Source: Alphaproteobacteria bacterium
GTDB lineage: Bacteria > Pseudomonadota > Alphaproteobacteria > Rhodobacterales > Rhodobacteraceae
Assembly: GCA_030425145.1 (NCBI GenBank)
Contig: JAUHVK010000028.1
Location: 1 to 57,951, forward strand
Direction: 5' to 3'
Length of the DNA stretch: 57,951 nt
Under the pieces are notes generated by a model that did not search any database, was not told the origin of the DNA, and was given only the letters and a program-made list of their open reading frames with translations. Made by a program: the position numbers and the translations under genes. Shown here one piece after another: positions 34,367 through 43,367 of this stretch. Numbering within the stretch: the first letter of the stretch is position 1; each line of letters opens with the position of its first letter.

Positions 34367-35611
34367 ATGAAGCTCTTTGCGCTCGATGTGATCACCACGG
34401 CACCCCCGGCTCCGGGGTGGGGTGGGCGCTATTGGACGCTGGTCAAGGTCACGACCGACACCGGGATCATCGGTTGGGGCGAATGTTATGCCTCCAGCGT
34501 CGGACCCGACGCGATGAAAGCCGTGATCGAAGACGTGTTCGACCGGCACATGCGCGGTGAAAACCCGGAAAACATCGAACTCATGTTCCGCCGCGCCTAC
34601 TCGTCTGGCTTCACACAGCGTCCCGATCTGACGGTCATGGGCGCGTTTTCCGGTCTCGAAATCGCGTGCTGGGACATTCTCGGCAAAGCGCGCGAACGGC
34701 CCGTCTGGGCGCTTCTCGGCGGGCGAATGACACCCAACGTTCGCGCTTATACCTACCTCTATCCCCTTCCCCATCACGACATTGACGGCTTCTGGACCAA
34801 CCCGGATGAGCAAGCCGAAGCGGCCGCGCATTACCTCAAGCAGGGCTTCACCGCTTTGAAGTTCGACCCCGCTGGCCCCTACACGATCCGGGGCGGCCAC
34901 CAGCCCGGGCTCACCGACATTTCGCTATCGGTCGAAATGTGCAAGGCGATCCGGTCTGCCGTGGGCGACAAGGCCGATCTTCTCTTCGGCACCCACGGGC
35001 AGTTCACCACCTCCGGCGCGATCCGACTGGGTCAGGCGCTCGAACCCTATCTGCCGCTCTGGTACGAAGAGCCGATCCCGCCCGACAACCTGCTCGAATT
35101 CGCCGATGTCGCCCGCGCCGTGCGCATCCCCATCGCCACAGGTGAACGTCTGACCACCAAAGCGGAATTCGCCACGCTCCTGCGCACTGGAGGCGCAAAG
35201 ATCCTGCAACCGGCACTGGGGCGCGCAGGCGGTATCTGGGAGATGAAAAAACTGTCTGGCATGGCCGAGGCATTCAACGCCGAGATGGCCCCACATCTCT
35301 ATGCAGGCCCTGTCGAATGGGCGGCCAATGTGCACCTTTGCACCTCGATCCCGAACGTCCTGCTGGCGGAAACGATCGAAACTCCGTTCCACGCAAACCT
35401 GATCCGCAACTCGATCCGCGTCGAGGATGGCTTCATCACGGCGCCCGACACGCCCGGCCTTGGCATTGACGTGGATGAAGACCTCGCCCGCGCGCATCCC
35501 TACACCGGCAATGGTCTACACCTGCAAATGCAGGAGGACCCGTGCGATTACAAAAACGGTAATGCGTTCACCGGAGGCGCGCCGACGTCCTCAAAGACAG
35601 GCCCCGCGTGA
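34367..35611 (+). CDS. Mandelate racemase/muconate lactonizing enzyme family protein (sugar acid dehydratase-like)
   Basis: This is a 414-residue enolase-superfamily protein. Recognisable parts are the N-terminal capping domain, a KFDP barrel lysine strand, LWYEEPIPPDN and IATGERLTTKAEF with two metal-ligand glutamates, and APHLYAGPVEWAAN near the catalytic His. The position of the first metal ligand, usually Asp (DAHG/DVHH), reads GTHGQ; I recall relatives sharing GTHGQ, so this may mark a subfamily rather than a defect. The likely role is dehydration of an aldonic or aldaric acid. The next gene is an ArsR regulator. Confidence 0.85.
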   Translation: MKLFALDVITTAPPAPGWGGRYWTLVKVTTDTGIIGWGECYASSVGPDAMKAVIEDVFDRHMRGENPENIELMFRRAYSSGFTQRPDLTVMGAFSGLEIACWDILGKARERPVWALLGGRMTPNVRAYTYLYPLPHHDIDGFWTNPDEQAEAAAHYLKQGFTALKFDPAGPYTIRGGHQPGLTDISLSVEMCKAIRSAVGDKADLLFGTHGQFTTSGAIRLGQALEPYLPLWYEEPIPPDNLLEFADVARAVRIPIATGERLTTKAEFATLLRTGGAKILQPALGRAGGIWEMKKLSGMAEAFNAEMAPHLYAGPVEWAANVHLCTSIPNVLLAETIETPFHANLIRNSIRVEDGFITAPDTPGLGIDVDEDLARAHPYTGNGLHLQMQEDPCDYKNGNAFTGGAPTSSKTGPA

Positions 35612-35618
35612 TAAATCT

Positions 35619-35651
35619 TTGAATCCGCCGCAGCTTCAGTGTTAATAACAC
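35619..35651 (+). promoter_or_regulatory. Promoter and palindromic operator of the arsR-amidase operon
   Basis: A -35 box TTGAAT (35619-35624) and a -10 box TTAATA (35642-35647) have 17-base spacing. A perfect inverted repeat GTGTTA-A-TAACAC (35639-35651) covers the -10 box and ends 22 bases before the ArsR-family start. The arrangement is what an autorepressed ArsR gene would show. Confidence 0.6.
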
Positions 35652-35673
35652 GGGAGTTACCAGAGGTTCTCCA

Positions 35674-35994
35674 ATGAAAGATACGAGTTTTGCGCCCGAT
35701 GCTGTGCAGGACATGGCTCAAAGCGCCGAGAAAGCGGCCGCCTATCTCAAGACGCTCGCGCATGAAGGCCGTTTGATGATCCTGTGTCACCTTGGCGTAG
35801 GCGAAAAATCGGTGGGCGAATTGGAAAGCCTGCTCAACATCCGTCAGGCTGCAGTCAGCCAGATGCTCGCACGCCTGCGCGACGAAAAGTTGGTCAAGAC
35901 CCGGCGCGATGGCAAGACCATCTATTACAGCCTGAACGACGAAAACACCGCGCGTCTGATCGCGCATCTGCACGGGATGTTCTGCGGATCGTGA
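35674..35994 (+). CDS. ArsR/SmtB-family regulator with SqrR/BigR-like cysteine pair
   Basis: This 106-residue winged-helix repressor has its recognition region at LNIRQAAVSQMLARLRDEKLVKTRRDGKTIYYSL. Two cysteines, Cys38 (MILCHL) and Cys104 (FCGS), are 66 residues apart, the spacing of Cys41/Cys107 in SqrR and Cys42/Cys108 in BigR, which sense persulfides through a tetrasulfide bridge. Metal-binding motifs such as ELCVCDL are absent. GAGG precedes the ATG. Its stop overlaps the GTG of the amidase gene, which is therefore a likely co-regulated partner. Confidence 0.85.
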   Translation: MKDTSFAPDAVQDMAQSAEKAAAYLKTLAHEGRLMILCHLGVGEKSVGELESLLNIRQAAVSQMLARLRDEKLVKTRRDGKTIYYSLNDENTARLIAHLHGMFCGS

Positions 35995-37409
35995 CGCGCC
36001 CTACCACTGCCTTTTCCGGCCCCGAACTATGTGCGAAATCCGCGCGTGAGGTGATCGCCCTGCTTCGGAAGGGCGAGGTCACGACAACCGACCTGATCGA
36101 CGCCAGCCTCACCCGGATGAATCAGGTCGAGCCGACGGTAAATGCGGTGGTCACTCGCTGCCCCGACCGTGCGCGCACGGCACAGACCTCGACGCAAAGC
36201 CAGCTTGCCGGACTTCCCATCGGCATCAAGGATCTCAACCCTGTCGAAGGCGTCCGCACGACCTTCGGCACGAAAGGTATGGCCGACCACGTCCCCATCG
36301 CCTCCGATCCCTTGGTGCGGCGACTGGAAGACCGCGGCGGTGTGGTTCTTGGCAAAACCAACACACCGGAGATGGGCGCGGGCGCCAACACCTTCAACGC
36401 TGTCTTCGGTGCAACCCGCAACCCGTGGGACACAAGGATGAACGCCGCTGGTTCGTCCGGCGGTGCGGCTGTATCTCTGGCCACCGGAGAGCTCTGGCTC
36501 AGCCACGGATCGGATTTCGGCGGCAGCCTGCGCAGCCCAGCTAATTACTGCGGTATCGTGGGCCTGCGCCCCTCTCCCGGCATCGCGGGCGGAAGTTCCG
36601 CGCATCTGGGCTTCACCAATGGCGGTGTCGATGGCCCGATGGCGCGCGACGTGCTCGACTGCGCGCTCTTTCTCGATGCGATGGTTGGGTATGATCCGGT
36701 CTGGCCGATCTCCTTCCCAGCGCCCCAGACCCCCTACCTTGAGACCGCGCAACGGGATGCAGGGCAAATCCGCATCGCATACACGCCCGATCTCAATGGG
36801 TTTGCGGCGGTCACGTCAGAGATTGACACAGTCCTGCGCGATGCCTTGGCAAGCCTGAAACTGCCGTCGATCACGGTTCAAGACCACTGCCCGGCTCTGC
36901 CGCGACTGGATGAGACCTTCCGCGCCCTGCGGTGCCTGTCGTTCCTCGGCAGCTATCAGGTCACACCGGAAAGCGTGACCAAGCACTACAAGGACACGAT
37001 CAAGGGCAACCTGGCGGAGGCCCGCGCCATGACCTTTGACAACTATGTCCGGGCCGAACGCGATCGCGCGACGATCTACAACAACATGGCGACGTTCTTT
37101 CAGAGCCATGACGTGCTCGCCTGCCCGGTCAACGGTCTCGCCCCTCTGCCGGTCGAGATCGAATACCCGACCGAGGTCGCGGGCCGCCCGATGCGTGACT
37201 ATATCGACTGGTTGCAATTCGCGTTTCTGGCCACGGTCGCCGGCCTCCCGGCGCTATCGCTTCCCGTCGGGTTCACCCCCTCCGGCATGCCAGTCGGCCT
37301 GCAACTGGTCGGCCCACCGCGCGGAGAGGCACGCCTTCTGCAAGTGGCCCACACGCTGGAGCAAGCCCTGAACCTGCCGGTGACTCTGATCGACCCGATC
37401 GTCCGCTAA
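35991..37409 (+). CDS. Amidase signature family enzyme
   Basis: This 472-residue hydrolase carries the Ser-cisSer-Lys triad in IGIKDLN and in the AGSSGGAAVSLATGE region with HGSDFGGSLRSPA. GTG 35991 is the natural start, overlapping the ArsR stop (GTGA); upstream sequence in the same frame is antisense-like filler. Substrates of the family range from simple amides to urea derivatives and Glu-tRNA; the lack of GatB/C here and the operon context favour small-molecule amides. It ends convergently with the DUF1801 gene, overlapping by 4 bases. Confidence 0.9.
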   Translation: MTRPTTAFSGPELCAKSAREVIALLRKGEVTTTDLIDASLTRMNQVEPTVNAVVTRCPDRARTAQTSTQSQLAGLPIGIKDLNPVEGVRTTFGTKGMADHVPIASDPLVRRLEDRGGVVLGKTNTPEMGAGANTFNAVFGATRNPWDTRMNAAGSSGGAAVSLATGELWLSHGSDFGGSLRSPANYCGIVGLRPSPGIAGGSSAHLGFTNGGVDGPMARDVLDCALFLDAMVGYDPVWPISFPAPQTPYLETAQRDAGQIRIAYTPDLNGFAAVTSEIDTVLRDALASLKLPSITVQDHCPALPRLDETFRALRCLSFLGSYQVTPESVTKHYKDTIKGNLAEARAMTFDNYVRAERDRATIYNNMATFFQSHDVLACPVNGLAPLPVEIEYPTEVAGRPMRDYIDWLQFAFLATVAGLPALSLPVGFTPSGMPVGLQLVGPPRGEARLLQVAHTLEQALNLPVTLIDPIVR

Positions 37410-37804
37410 CGGCACAGGCGATAGGTAAGCGCTGAATGGATAACCTGTCGCAACGCGTCTTCCGGCAAGGGTACGTCCACTGACAGCACTATCGCCCGAT
37501 TACCCTCGAAGTTCAGGTCTGTCCCGAATTGGCTGTGCGCGTCCAGAATAACCCGACTTTGGCAATGCGCAAAAAGCGCAGGATCCCCCGAAGACGTGAG
37601 CCCGAGCCGCAACGGCGTGCCCTTGGGTGTCGCATATGACGGCTGGCCCCATTTCAGGGTTTCGGAAACCGGTCCCACTCCGGGCGTCTCCTCTGCCACT
37701 TCGAAGATCAGCGCCCGCAGCCGCTCCAACCGCGCACGCTTTGCCGGATCAAACGTGGCAAAAGCGGTGCGAATGGGTTCAGGCGTCAACGGTGTATTGA
37801 ACAT
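37406..37804 (-). CDS. DUF1801 domain protein
   Basis: This is a 132-residue protein of the YdhG/DUF1801 fold. PETLKWGQPSYA-like (SETLKWGQPSYATPKG), LFAHCQSRVILDA and the C-terminal ALTYRLCR stretch are typical. Function is unknown; the fold resembles iron chaperone frataxin-like small domains in some databases. ATG 37804 is preferred over the TTG at 37843. Confidence 0.8.
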   Translation of the reverse strand: MFNTPLTPEPIRTAFATFDPAKRARLERLRALIFEVAEETPGVGPVSETLKWGQPSYATPKGTPLRLGLTSSGDPALFAHCQSRVILDAHSQFGTDLNFEGNRAIVLSVDVPLPEDALRQVIHSALTYRLCR

Positions 37805-37897
37805 ATCGGAAACAGACAGGTGCTTCCGCGTCCGGTCAAGCAAAACTCCGCCTGCGAAATGCCGTAACGGTCCTGCTTCTCTTTTTCGAAAATATGC

Positions 37898-37924
37898 AAA
37901 AAACGCGCGCCAGAGGCGCGCGTT
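37898..37924 (-). terminator. Intrinsic terminator of the acyl-CoA synthetase gene
   Basis: AACGCGCGCC and GGCGCGCGTT form a 10-bp perfect stem with an AGA loop (37902-37924), followed on the minus strand by a T-run. It lies about 32 bases after the acyl-CoA synthetase stop. Confidence 0.88.
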
Positions 37925-37956
37925 GGTCGGGTCGGCTCAGCCGACCCGAAACATGC

Positions 37957-39837
37957 TCAGTCGGCAACCTGCCAGCGGTTGGCGAAATTGCCCAGCACAT
38001 GGCCCACATCTTCGGACCCCGCCCCGTGCAAGTCGACCTTCGCCACAAGGCCAAGCGTCTTGTCGTCTACCACCGAAACAACCCGCGCAGGTGAACCTGC
38101 ACTATCCAGGGCTGCGTTGAACACCCGCGTGATGGCGTTCTTGCGCAGGTCCGGTTTGAACACTTTGCCGACAGCGGTCTTGGGCAACTCGTCCAGAATG
38201 GTCATGTGCTTGGGGACTGCGGCACGCTCATGCACATGCACGGCGCAATGCTCAAGAAGCTCCTGCTCGGTCACGTTTGCCCCATCGACCAGTTCGACAA
38301 AGGCACAGGGCAATTCGCCAGCATGTTGGTCGGGCTGGCCAATGGCTCCGGCAAAGGCGACTGCCGGATGCGCCAGAAGCGCTTCTTCGATCTCGGCCGG
38401 ATCGATATTGTGTCCGCCGCGGATGATCAGGTCTTTCGCCCGTCCGGTGATCCAAAGGTAGCCATCAGCGTCGATGCGACCCAGATCGCCGGTGCGCAGA
38501 TGCGTTCCGTAGTGGTACAGATCGGCGTTCTTCGCCTCTTCGGTATAGGTATTCCCGGCAAAGACACCCGGGTTCGAGACACAGATTTCGCCAATCTCGT
38601 CCGCTGCGCACTCCACCACGTCGCCGTTCTTCTGTGTAAGGATCTTCACATTCGTATAGGGGAAGGGGATGCCGACGGATCCCACCTTCTTGGCTCCATC
38701 CGGCGGGTTGCACGAGACAAGGCAGGTCGCTTCGGTCAGGCCATAGCCTTCCACAACGCGCACGCCACAGGCGTTCTCGAACCGGTTGAAAAGTTCCAAC
38801 GGCAGCGGGGCGGAACCGGAAAACGCAGTCTTGATCGTCGACAGATCGGCGTCAACCGGGCGCTGCATCAGCGCCGACATGGCGGTGGGAACAGTGATGA
38901 CAAATGTGGTTTTCCAGCGCTCGCACAGCTTCCAGAAATTGTCGAACACACCTTCACCCCGGTAGCCCTGCGGTGTCGGGAAGACCGTATGCGCGCCTGA
39001 TACAACCGAAGCCATGAGGATCACATGGCAGGCAAAGACGTGAAACAGCGGCAGCGGACACATGATGCTGTCCGTTTCGCTGAACAGCAGACGTTTACCC
39101 AGCCAACCATTGTAGATCATGCCCGAATACTTGTGCTGCGCGACCTTCGGCATACCGGTGGTACCGCCAGTGTGGAAGTCGGCAGCGACGCGATCCCCGG
39201 TACTGTCCGGGAAATCCAGAGTCGTGTTCTGCTTTTTCATCTCCGCGGCGAAATTCAGCACGTCGGCATGATGACCGCCCGGATTCTTCGGACGCACCAG
39301 AGGGACGATCCAAGACTTCGGCGGCGTCAGGTAGCGGTTCAGGTCCACTTCGAGAACGGTATGTACCTTGGGTGCATGGCGACATGCCTCTGCCACTTTC
39401 TGCGGCACGTCGGTTTTCGGGAACGCCTTGAGTGTGACGACAACCTTCGCTTCGGTCTCGCGCAGGATCGCAGCGATCTGTTCCGGCTCCAGAAGCGGAT
39501 TGATCGGATTGGCGATCCCGGCAATGGCTCCGCCAAGAAGGGTCACGATGGTCTCGGTACTGTTGGGCAGCACATAGGCGACCACGTCGTTTTCGCCGAC
39601 TCCCAGCTTGCGGAACAGGTTCGCCGCCTGAATGGTCCGCGCCAGTAGCTGCGACCATGTCAGTGTTTCGGCTTTGTCCTGCGGTCCCGAAAACAACTGG
39701 AAACTCGTCGCCGGCCGGTCCGGGAACGCGGTTGCGGTCTTACTCAACTGTCCAAAGAGCGTCGCCGGCACGTCCCGGTCAGCCCAAGGCATTTCATTCT
39801 CGATCGCGTTGCGGTCCTCGAAACTCGCAAACGTCAT
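37957..39837 (-). CDS. Acyl-CoA synthetase (AMP-forming, long- or branched-acid type)
   Basis: The 626-residue adenylate-forming ligase activates a carboxylic acid with ATP and CoA. Motif A3 is FHTGGTTGMPKVAQ, A5 is VEGYGLTEATC, A7/A8 are YLWITGRAKDLIIRGGHNIDPAEIEE, and the A10 lysine is in LPKTAVGKVFKP. The length exceeds that of typical acetyl- or benzoate-CoA ligases because of an insertion near 190-215. The substrate is unknown. GGGAGGGGAC precedes the ATG. It diverges from the broken ABC-transporter operon. Confidence 0.92.
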   Translation of the reverse strand: MTFASFEDRNAIENEMPWADRDVPATLFGQLSKTATAFPDRPATSFQLFSGPQDKAETLTWSQLLARTIQAANLFRKLGVGENDVVAYVLPNSTETIVTLLGGAIAGIANPINPLLEPEQIAAILRETEAKVVVTLKAFPKTDVPQKVAEACRHAPKVHTVLEVDLNRYLTPPKSWIVPLVRPKNPGGHHADVLNFAAEMKKQNTTLDFPDSTGDRVAADFHTGGTTGMPKVAQHKYSGMIYNGWLGKRLLFSETDSIMCPLPLFHVFACHVILMASVVSGAHTVFPTPQGYRGEGVFDNFWKLCERWKTTFVITVPTAMSALMQRPVDADLSTIKTAFSGSAPLPLELFNRFENACGVRVVEGYGLTEATCLVSCNPPDGAKKVGSVGIPFPYTNVKILTQKNGDVVECAADEIGEICVSNPGVFAGNTYTEEAKNADLYHYGTHLRTGDLGRIDADGYLWITGRAKDLIIRGGHNIDPAEIEEALLAHPAVAFAGAIGQPDQHAGELPCAFVELVDGANVTEQELLEHCAVHVHERAAVPKHMTILDELPKTAVGKVFKPDLRKNAITRVFNAALDSAGSPARVVSVVDDKTLGLVAKVDLHGAGSEDVGHVLGNFANRWQVAD

Positions 39838-40043
39838 GGCGTCCCCTCCCTGTTGTCACTTGGCCCTTGCAGAGTCGCGCAATGGCCCCCCCGTTTAGCG
39901 GATTTTTTCCCGAAACAAGACAGCCAGACGCTACGACAGAACCTTTGTGACGCTGCGTTCCTTTCCCATCTTGCGCGGTTCACGGCCAAAATCCAGCCCG
40001 GATCGCCGTAGGCAGTTGCGTTCGCTGGGATCGGTTTTGATTT

Positions 40044-40061
40044 TTTGCACACGTTTGCAAA
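40044..40061. promoter_or_regulatory. LacI-type palindromic operator upstream of the broken sugar ABC operon
   Basis: TTTGCA-CACGTT-TGCAAA is a perfect 6-bp inverted repeat with a 6-base spacer, 79 bases before the ATP-binding gene start, in the 302-base gap to the divergent acyl-CoA synthetase. Size and position fit a LacI-family sugar repressor site. No such repressor gene lies in the window. Nothing else stands out in 39838-40139. Confidence 0.5.
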
Positions 40062-40139
40062 GAATTCTTGCCAAACCGCCAACCCTATGGCTTGGTGTGG
40101 TGGCCGACCGCAAAACCGCTCTTTGCGAAGGGGGAAGAC

Positions 40140-41193
40140 ATGGCGGAAATCCAGCTCAGGAACGTCAACAAGTGCTGGGGAAGTTTCGTCGGTGTCGACA
40201 ACTTCAACCTGACGATTCCCGACAAGGAATTCCTTGTGTTCCTTGGTCCCTCGGGCTGCGACAAGACAACGACCATGCGGATGATCGCCGGACTCGAGGA
40301 TATTACCGAAGGCGAGATCGCCATCGACGGCAAGGTTGTGAACAATCTGGACCCCAAGGATCGCGATGTGGCGATGGTGCTCCAGTCCTATGCGCTCTAT
40401 CCGAATATTAACGTCTACGAAAACATCCGCTTTCCGCTCAAGGTGCGCGGCGTCGATCCCTTGACCCATGATGCCAAGGTGCGCCGCGCCAGCGCGATGG
40501 TCGAGCTTGACGAATTCTTGCACCGCAAACCGGCCGAGCTCTCCGGTGGCCAGCGCCAGCGCGTAGCATTGGCCCGAGCGATTGTGCGGGAACCCAACGT
40601 TTTCCTGATGGATGAACCGCTGTCGAACCTCGACGCCAAGCTGCGGGTCTCGACCCGCGCCCAGATCAAAAAACCTGAGTCACGAGTTGTCGGTGACAAC
40701 GATCTACGTGACCCACGACCAGATCGAAGCGATGACCCTTGCTGACCGTGTGGTCGTGGTGGAAAAAGGCGTGGTCCAACAGGTCGGCAGCCCGACCGAG
40801 ATTTACGACCGCCCCGCCAACATGTTCGTCGCGAGCTTTATCGGCAGCCCTGCGATGAACCTGATAGATGGCGAGATCCACGATGCCGTCTTCACCGCCC
40901 GCGACACCCGCATCTCGGGCTTGGGCGCAGCTAAGGGTAAGGTCACGCTGGGCTTCCGCGCCGAAGATGCCGCGCTCGCGCCGGGTGGCGACGGCCAGAT
41001 CACCGCGCCGATCTGCACGCTCGAGCTGCTGGGCGATGCGACGATGATTTCGGTGCGCATTGGTTCCGCCCTTGTGGCCGTAAAAGCCGACAAAACCTTC
41101 CGGGCCGAAATCGGGGAACCGGTTTCGATCCATGTCCCGCCCGAGATCTGCCACCTCTTTTCCACGGAAACCGGCCAAGGGATCGACGGCTGA
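40140..41193 (+). pseudogene. Sugar ABC transporter ATP-binding protein (MalK/UgpC type), frameshifted
   Basis: The frame opens at ATG 40140 after GGGGGAAG and encodes a MalK-type ATPase up to the Walker B/D-loop region ([16 protein letters not shown]). It then loses frame at an A6 run (40668-40673). The continuation [16 protein letters not shown] and the OB/TOBE tail follow in the next frame to 41193. One extra A explains the shift. Independently, Walker A reads GPSGCDKTTT, where the invariant Gly before Lys is Asp, which would abolish nucleotide binding even if the frame were restored. It is the first gene of a four-gene operon in which all members are damaged. Confidence 0.85.
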
Positions 41194-41269
41194 CCGACCA
41201 GCGAGTCCCGGCTCAACCGGGAAAAAGATGCGACCGACTTAGTGCATCCAGACAAACAGGGAGACTAAA

Positions 41270-42511
41270 ATAAACCTCAAGAAAATCCTGATGACAGGCT
41301 CATTCCTTGTCACGGCCAGTGCCACTGCCAGCATGGCCGCAGATTGTGGGATAACCGATGGCCGCCTGAGCATCATCGGCAACGAATTCCCCGCAATCCA
41401 GACCGTCGCGCGCAACGCACAAGAATGCCAAGGGCTGAGCGAGGCCAAAGGCAACCTGACCGCCGATCACCAGAAAATCAATCTGGCGGGTATGCAGGGT
41501 GACCCGGCAGAATACACCACCGCCATCGTCGCCAACTCCTCGATCGTCGCTCTGATCAACGAAGACGTCATTCGCCCGTTGGATGACCTAATCGCAACCC
41601 ATGGTCAGGACATCCCCAAAAACCAGCTGATCACGATCAATGGTTAGGTGATTGCCGTTGCCTTCATGGCCAACGCGCAGCACCTCGTCTACCGCAAGGA
41701 CATCCTCGAGCAGATCGGTGCAGAGCCGCCCAAGACCTACGAAGACATGCTTGCCGCAGCGGAACAAATCCGCGCCGAAGGCATTCTCGAATACCCGCTC
41801 GGCGGTGCCTACATGGCGGGCTGGAACCTCACGCAGGAATTCGTGAACATGTATATCGGGCATGGCGGCGAATTTTATGAGCCGGGCACTGCGCAGGTCG
41901 CGATCAACAATAAGGCCGGCGTGGCCACACTAGAGATGCTGAAATCGCTCAGCGCCTATATGAACCCCGATTATCTGACCCACGATTCCAACGCCACCCG
42001 CGCGGAATGGGAAGCCGGCAACGTTGCTTTGATGAACATGTGGCGCTCGCGGACCGGCGTGCTCATGGGCACCGAAGGCTCGACTCCTGACGTCTATGAG
42101 AACACATCAGTCGGGGCGCCGATGACGGTCGCAGGCGGCGACACACCAGCCTCGACCCTGTGGTGGGACGGTTAGACCGTCGCCAAGAACATCAGCGATG
42201 CAGATGCCGAGGCCACATTCAAAGCCATGAAGCACGGCATCAGCCCGGCAATCCTCAATGATGATACGATGGGCCAGGCCGTCTGGATGATCGACGGTTA
42301 CCAGCCTGCGCCGGTCAACGAAGGCGTGTTCTCGGCCATCTCAATGCAGACCGCACCCTACCCGATGCTGCCGCATCACGGGCTGCTGCACACCGCGCTC
42401 GGCGACAACATCGCCGACTTCCTGCAAGGCAAGGAAAGCGCAGAGCAGGCGCTTTCGGACATCGAAGACGCCTACATGACCGCCGCCCGCGAAAAGGGTT
42501 TCGTCAACTGA
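41270..42511 (+). pseudogene. Sugar ABC transporter substrate-binding protein, start codon lost and two internal stops
   Basis: The signal-peptide-like N-terminus (NLKKILMTGSFLVTASATA, cleavage before ADCG) begins at codon ATA 41270, preceded by GGGAGACTAAA; the original ATG appears mutated. TAG at 41645-41647 interrupts after ITING, and TAG at 42173-42175 interrupts after LWWDG. Both times the same frame continues with family sequence (VIAVAFMANAQHLVYRKDIL; TVAKNISDADAEATFKAM). The whole spans about 413 codons, a normal length for a family 1 sugar-binding protein. Base substitutions, not indels, account for all three lesions. Confidence 0.88.
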
Positions 42512-42586
42512 CGCGGACATGAGCCAAAGGGGGGGAACGATCCGCCCCCACACTTTCGCCAGCCTAAAACGAACGGGATCAATCGG

Positions 42587-43356
42587 ATGAAACACAGCGC
42601 ATTTTTCTGGTTTGTTCTGCCTTCGGCAATCGCCATGCTGCTGTTCATCTTCTTTCCCATTGTCTCCGTGGTGATCCAGTCGCTGCATACCGCACATGAA
42701 CAGGTCATCATCGAGGTGGAAAACTGCGGCCCCTTCGGTGCACCAAGGCCACTGCCATTGACCAAGAGGCCACCGCCGCTCTGCGCGAAGAACAACCACT
42801 TGGACAGTTCGCAGGCCTGGAAATCTACAAAGACCGCAACCACCTTGCCACCGCGCAAATCGACCCACTGTGGGAACAAAGTACCGGCATCGGCGATTTC
42901 ATCGGCAAGCTGATGAACCTTTCCTTCTACAAGGCGATCGGTTTCACGCTGACCTTTACCTTTGTCGTCACACCGCTGACGATCATCTTCGCCTTCATCG
43001 TCTATTACGCCGGGCTGCAAACCGTGAACACTGACACGTTGGAGGCTGCCCGCATCGACGGGACAAGCCGCTGGCAGCAGATCCGACATGTGGTCATCCC
43101 GCACCTTCTGCCCCTCACCACCTTTATCGCGCTGATGCAGCTGATGGACAATTTTCGCTTGTTCGAACCCATCGTCAGCTTCAACGCCAGCGCCCATGCG
43201 ACCTCGCTCAGCTGGGCGATCTACAACGACCTGGGCGGTGAGACCCAGCAGCCCAGCTCGGCCGCGGCAACGTCGGTTCTGACCATCATTGGGGTCGCGA
43301 TCCTGCTGTCACCCGTGCTTGTCCGCGCCTGGCGCGACTACGGCAAAGCGACTTGA
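42587..43356 (+). pseudogene. Sugar ABC transporter permease 1 (MalF-like), frameshifted and internally deleted
   Basis: The first transmembrane helix (FFWFVLPSAIAMLLFIFFPIV) is in one frame. Near 42740 (CTTCGGTGCACC) one base is missing, and the periplasmic loop ATAALREEQPLGQFAGLEIY continues in another frame through to the second helix and the EAA loop (TLEAARIDGTSRWQQ). Only about 18 residues separate the second helix (TFVVTPLTII) from YYAGLQTVNTDTLEAARIDG. Relatives have roughly 75-85 more residues there, with helices 3 and 4. I infer an in-frame internal deletion in addition to the frameshift. Confidence 0.82.
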
Positions 43357-43367
43357 GGAGCACGACC

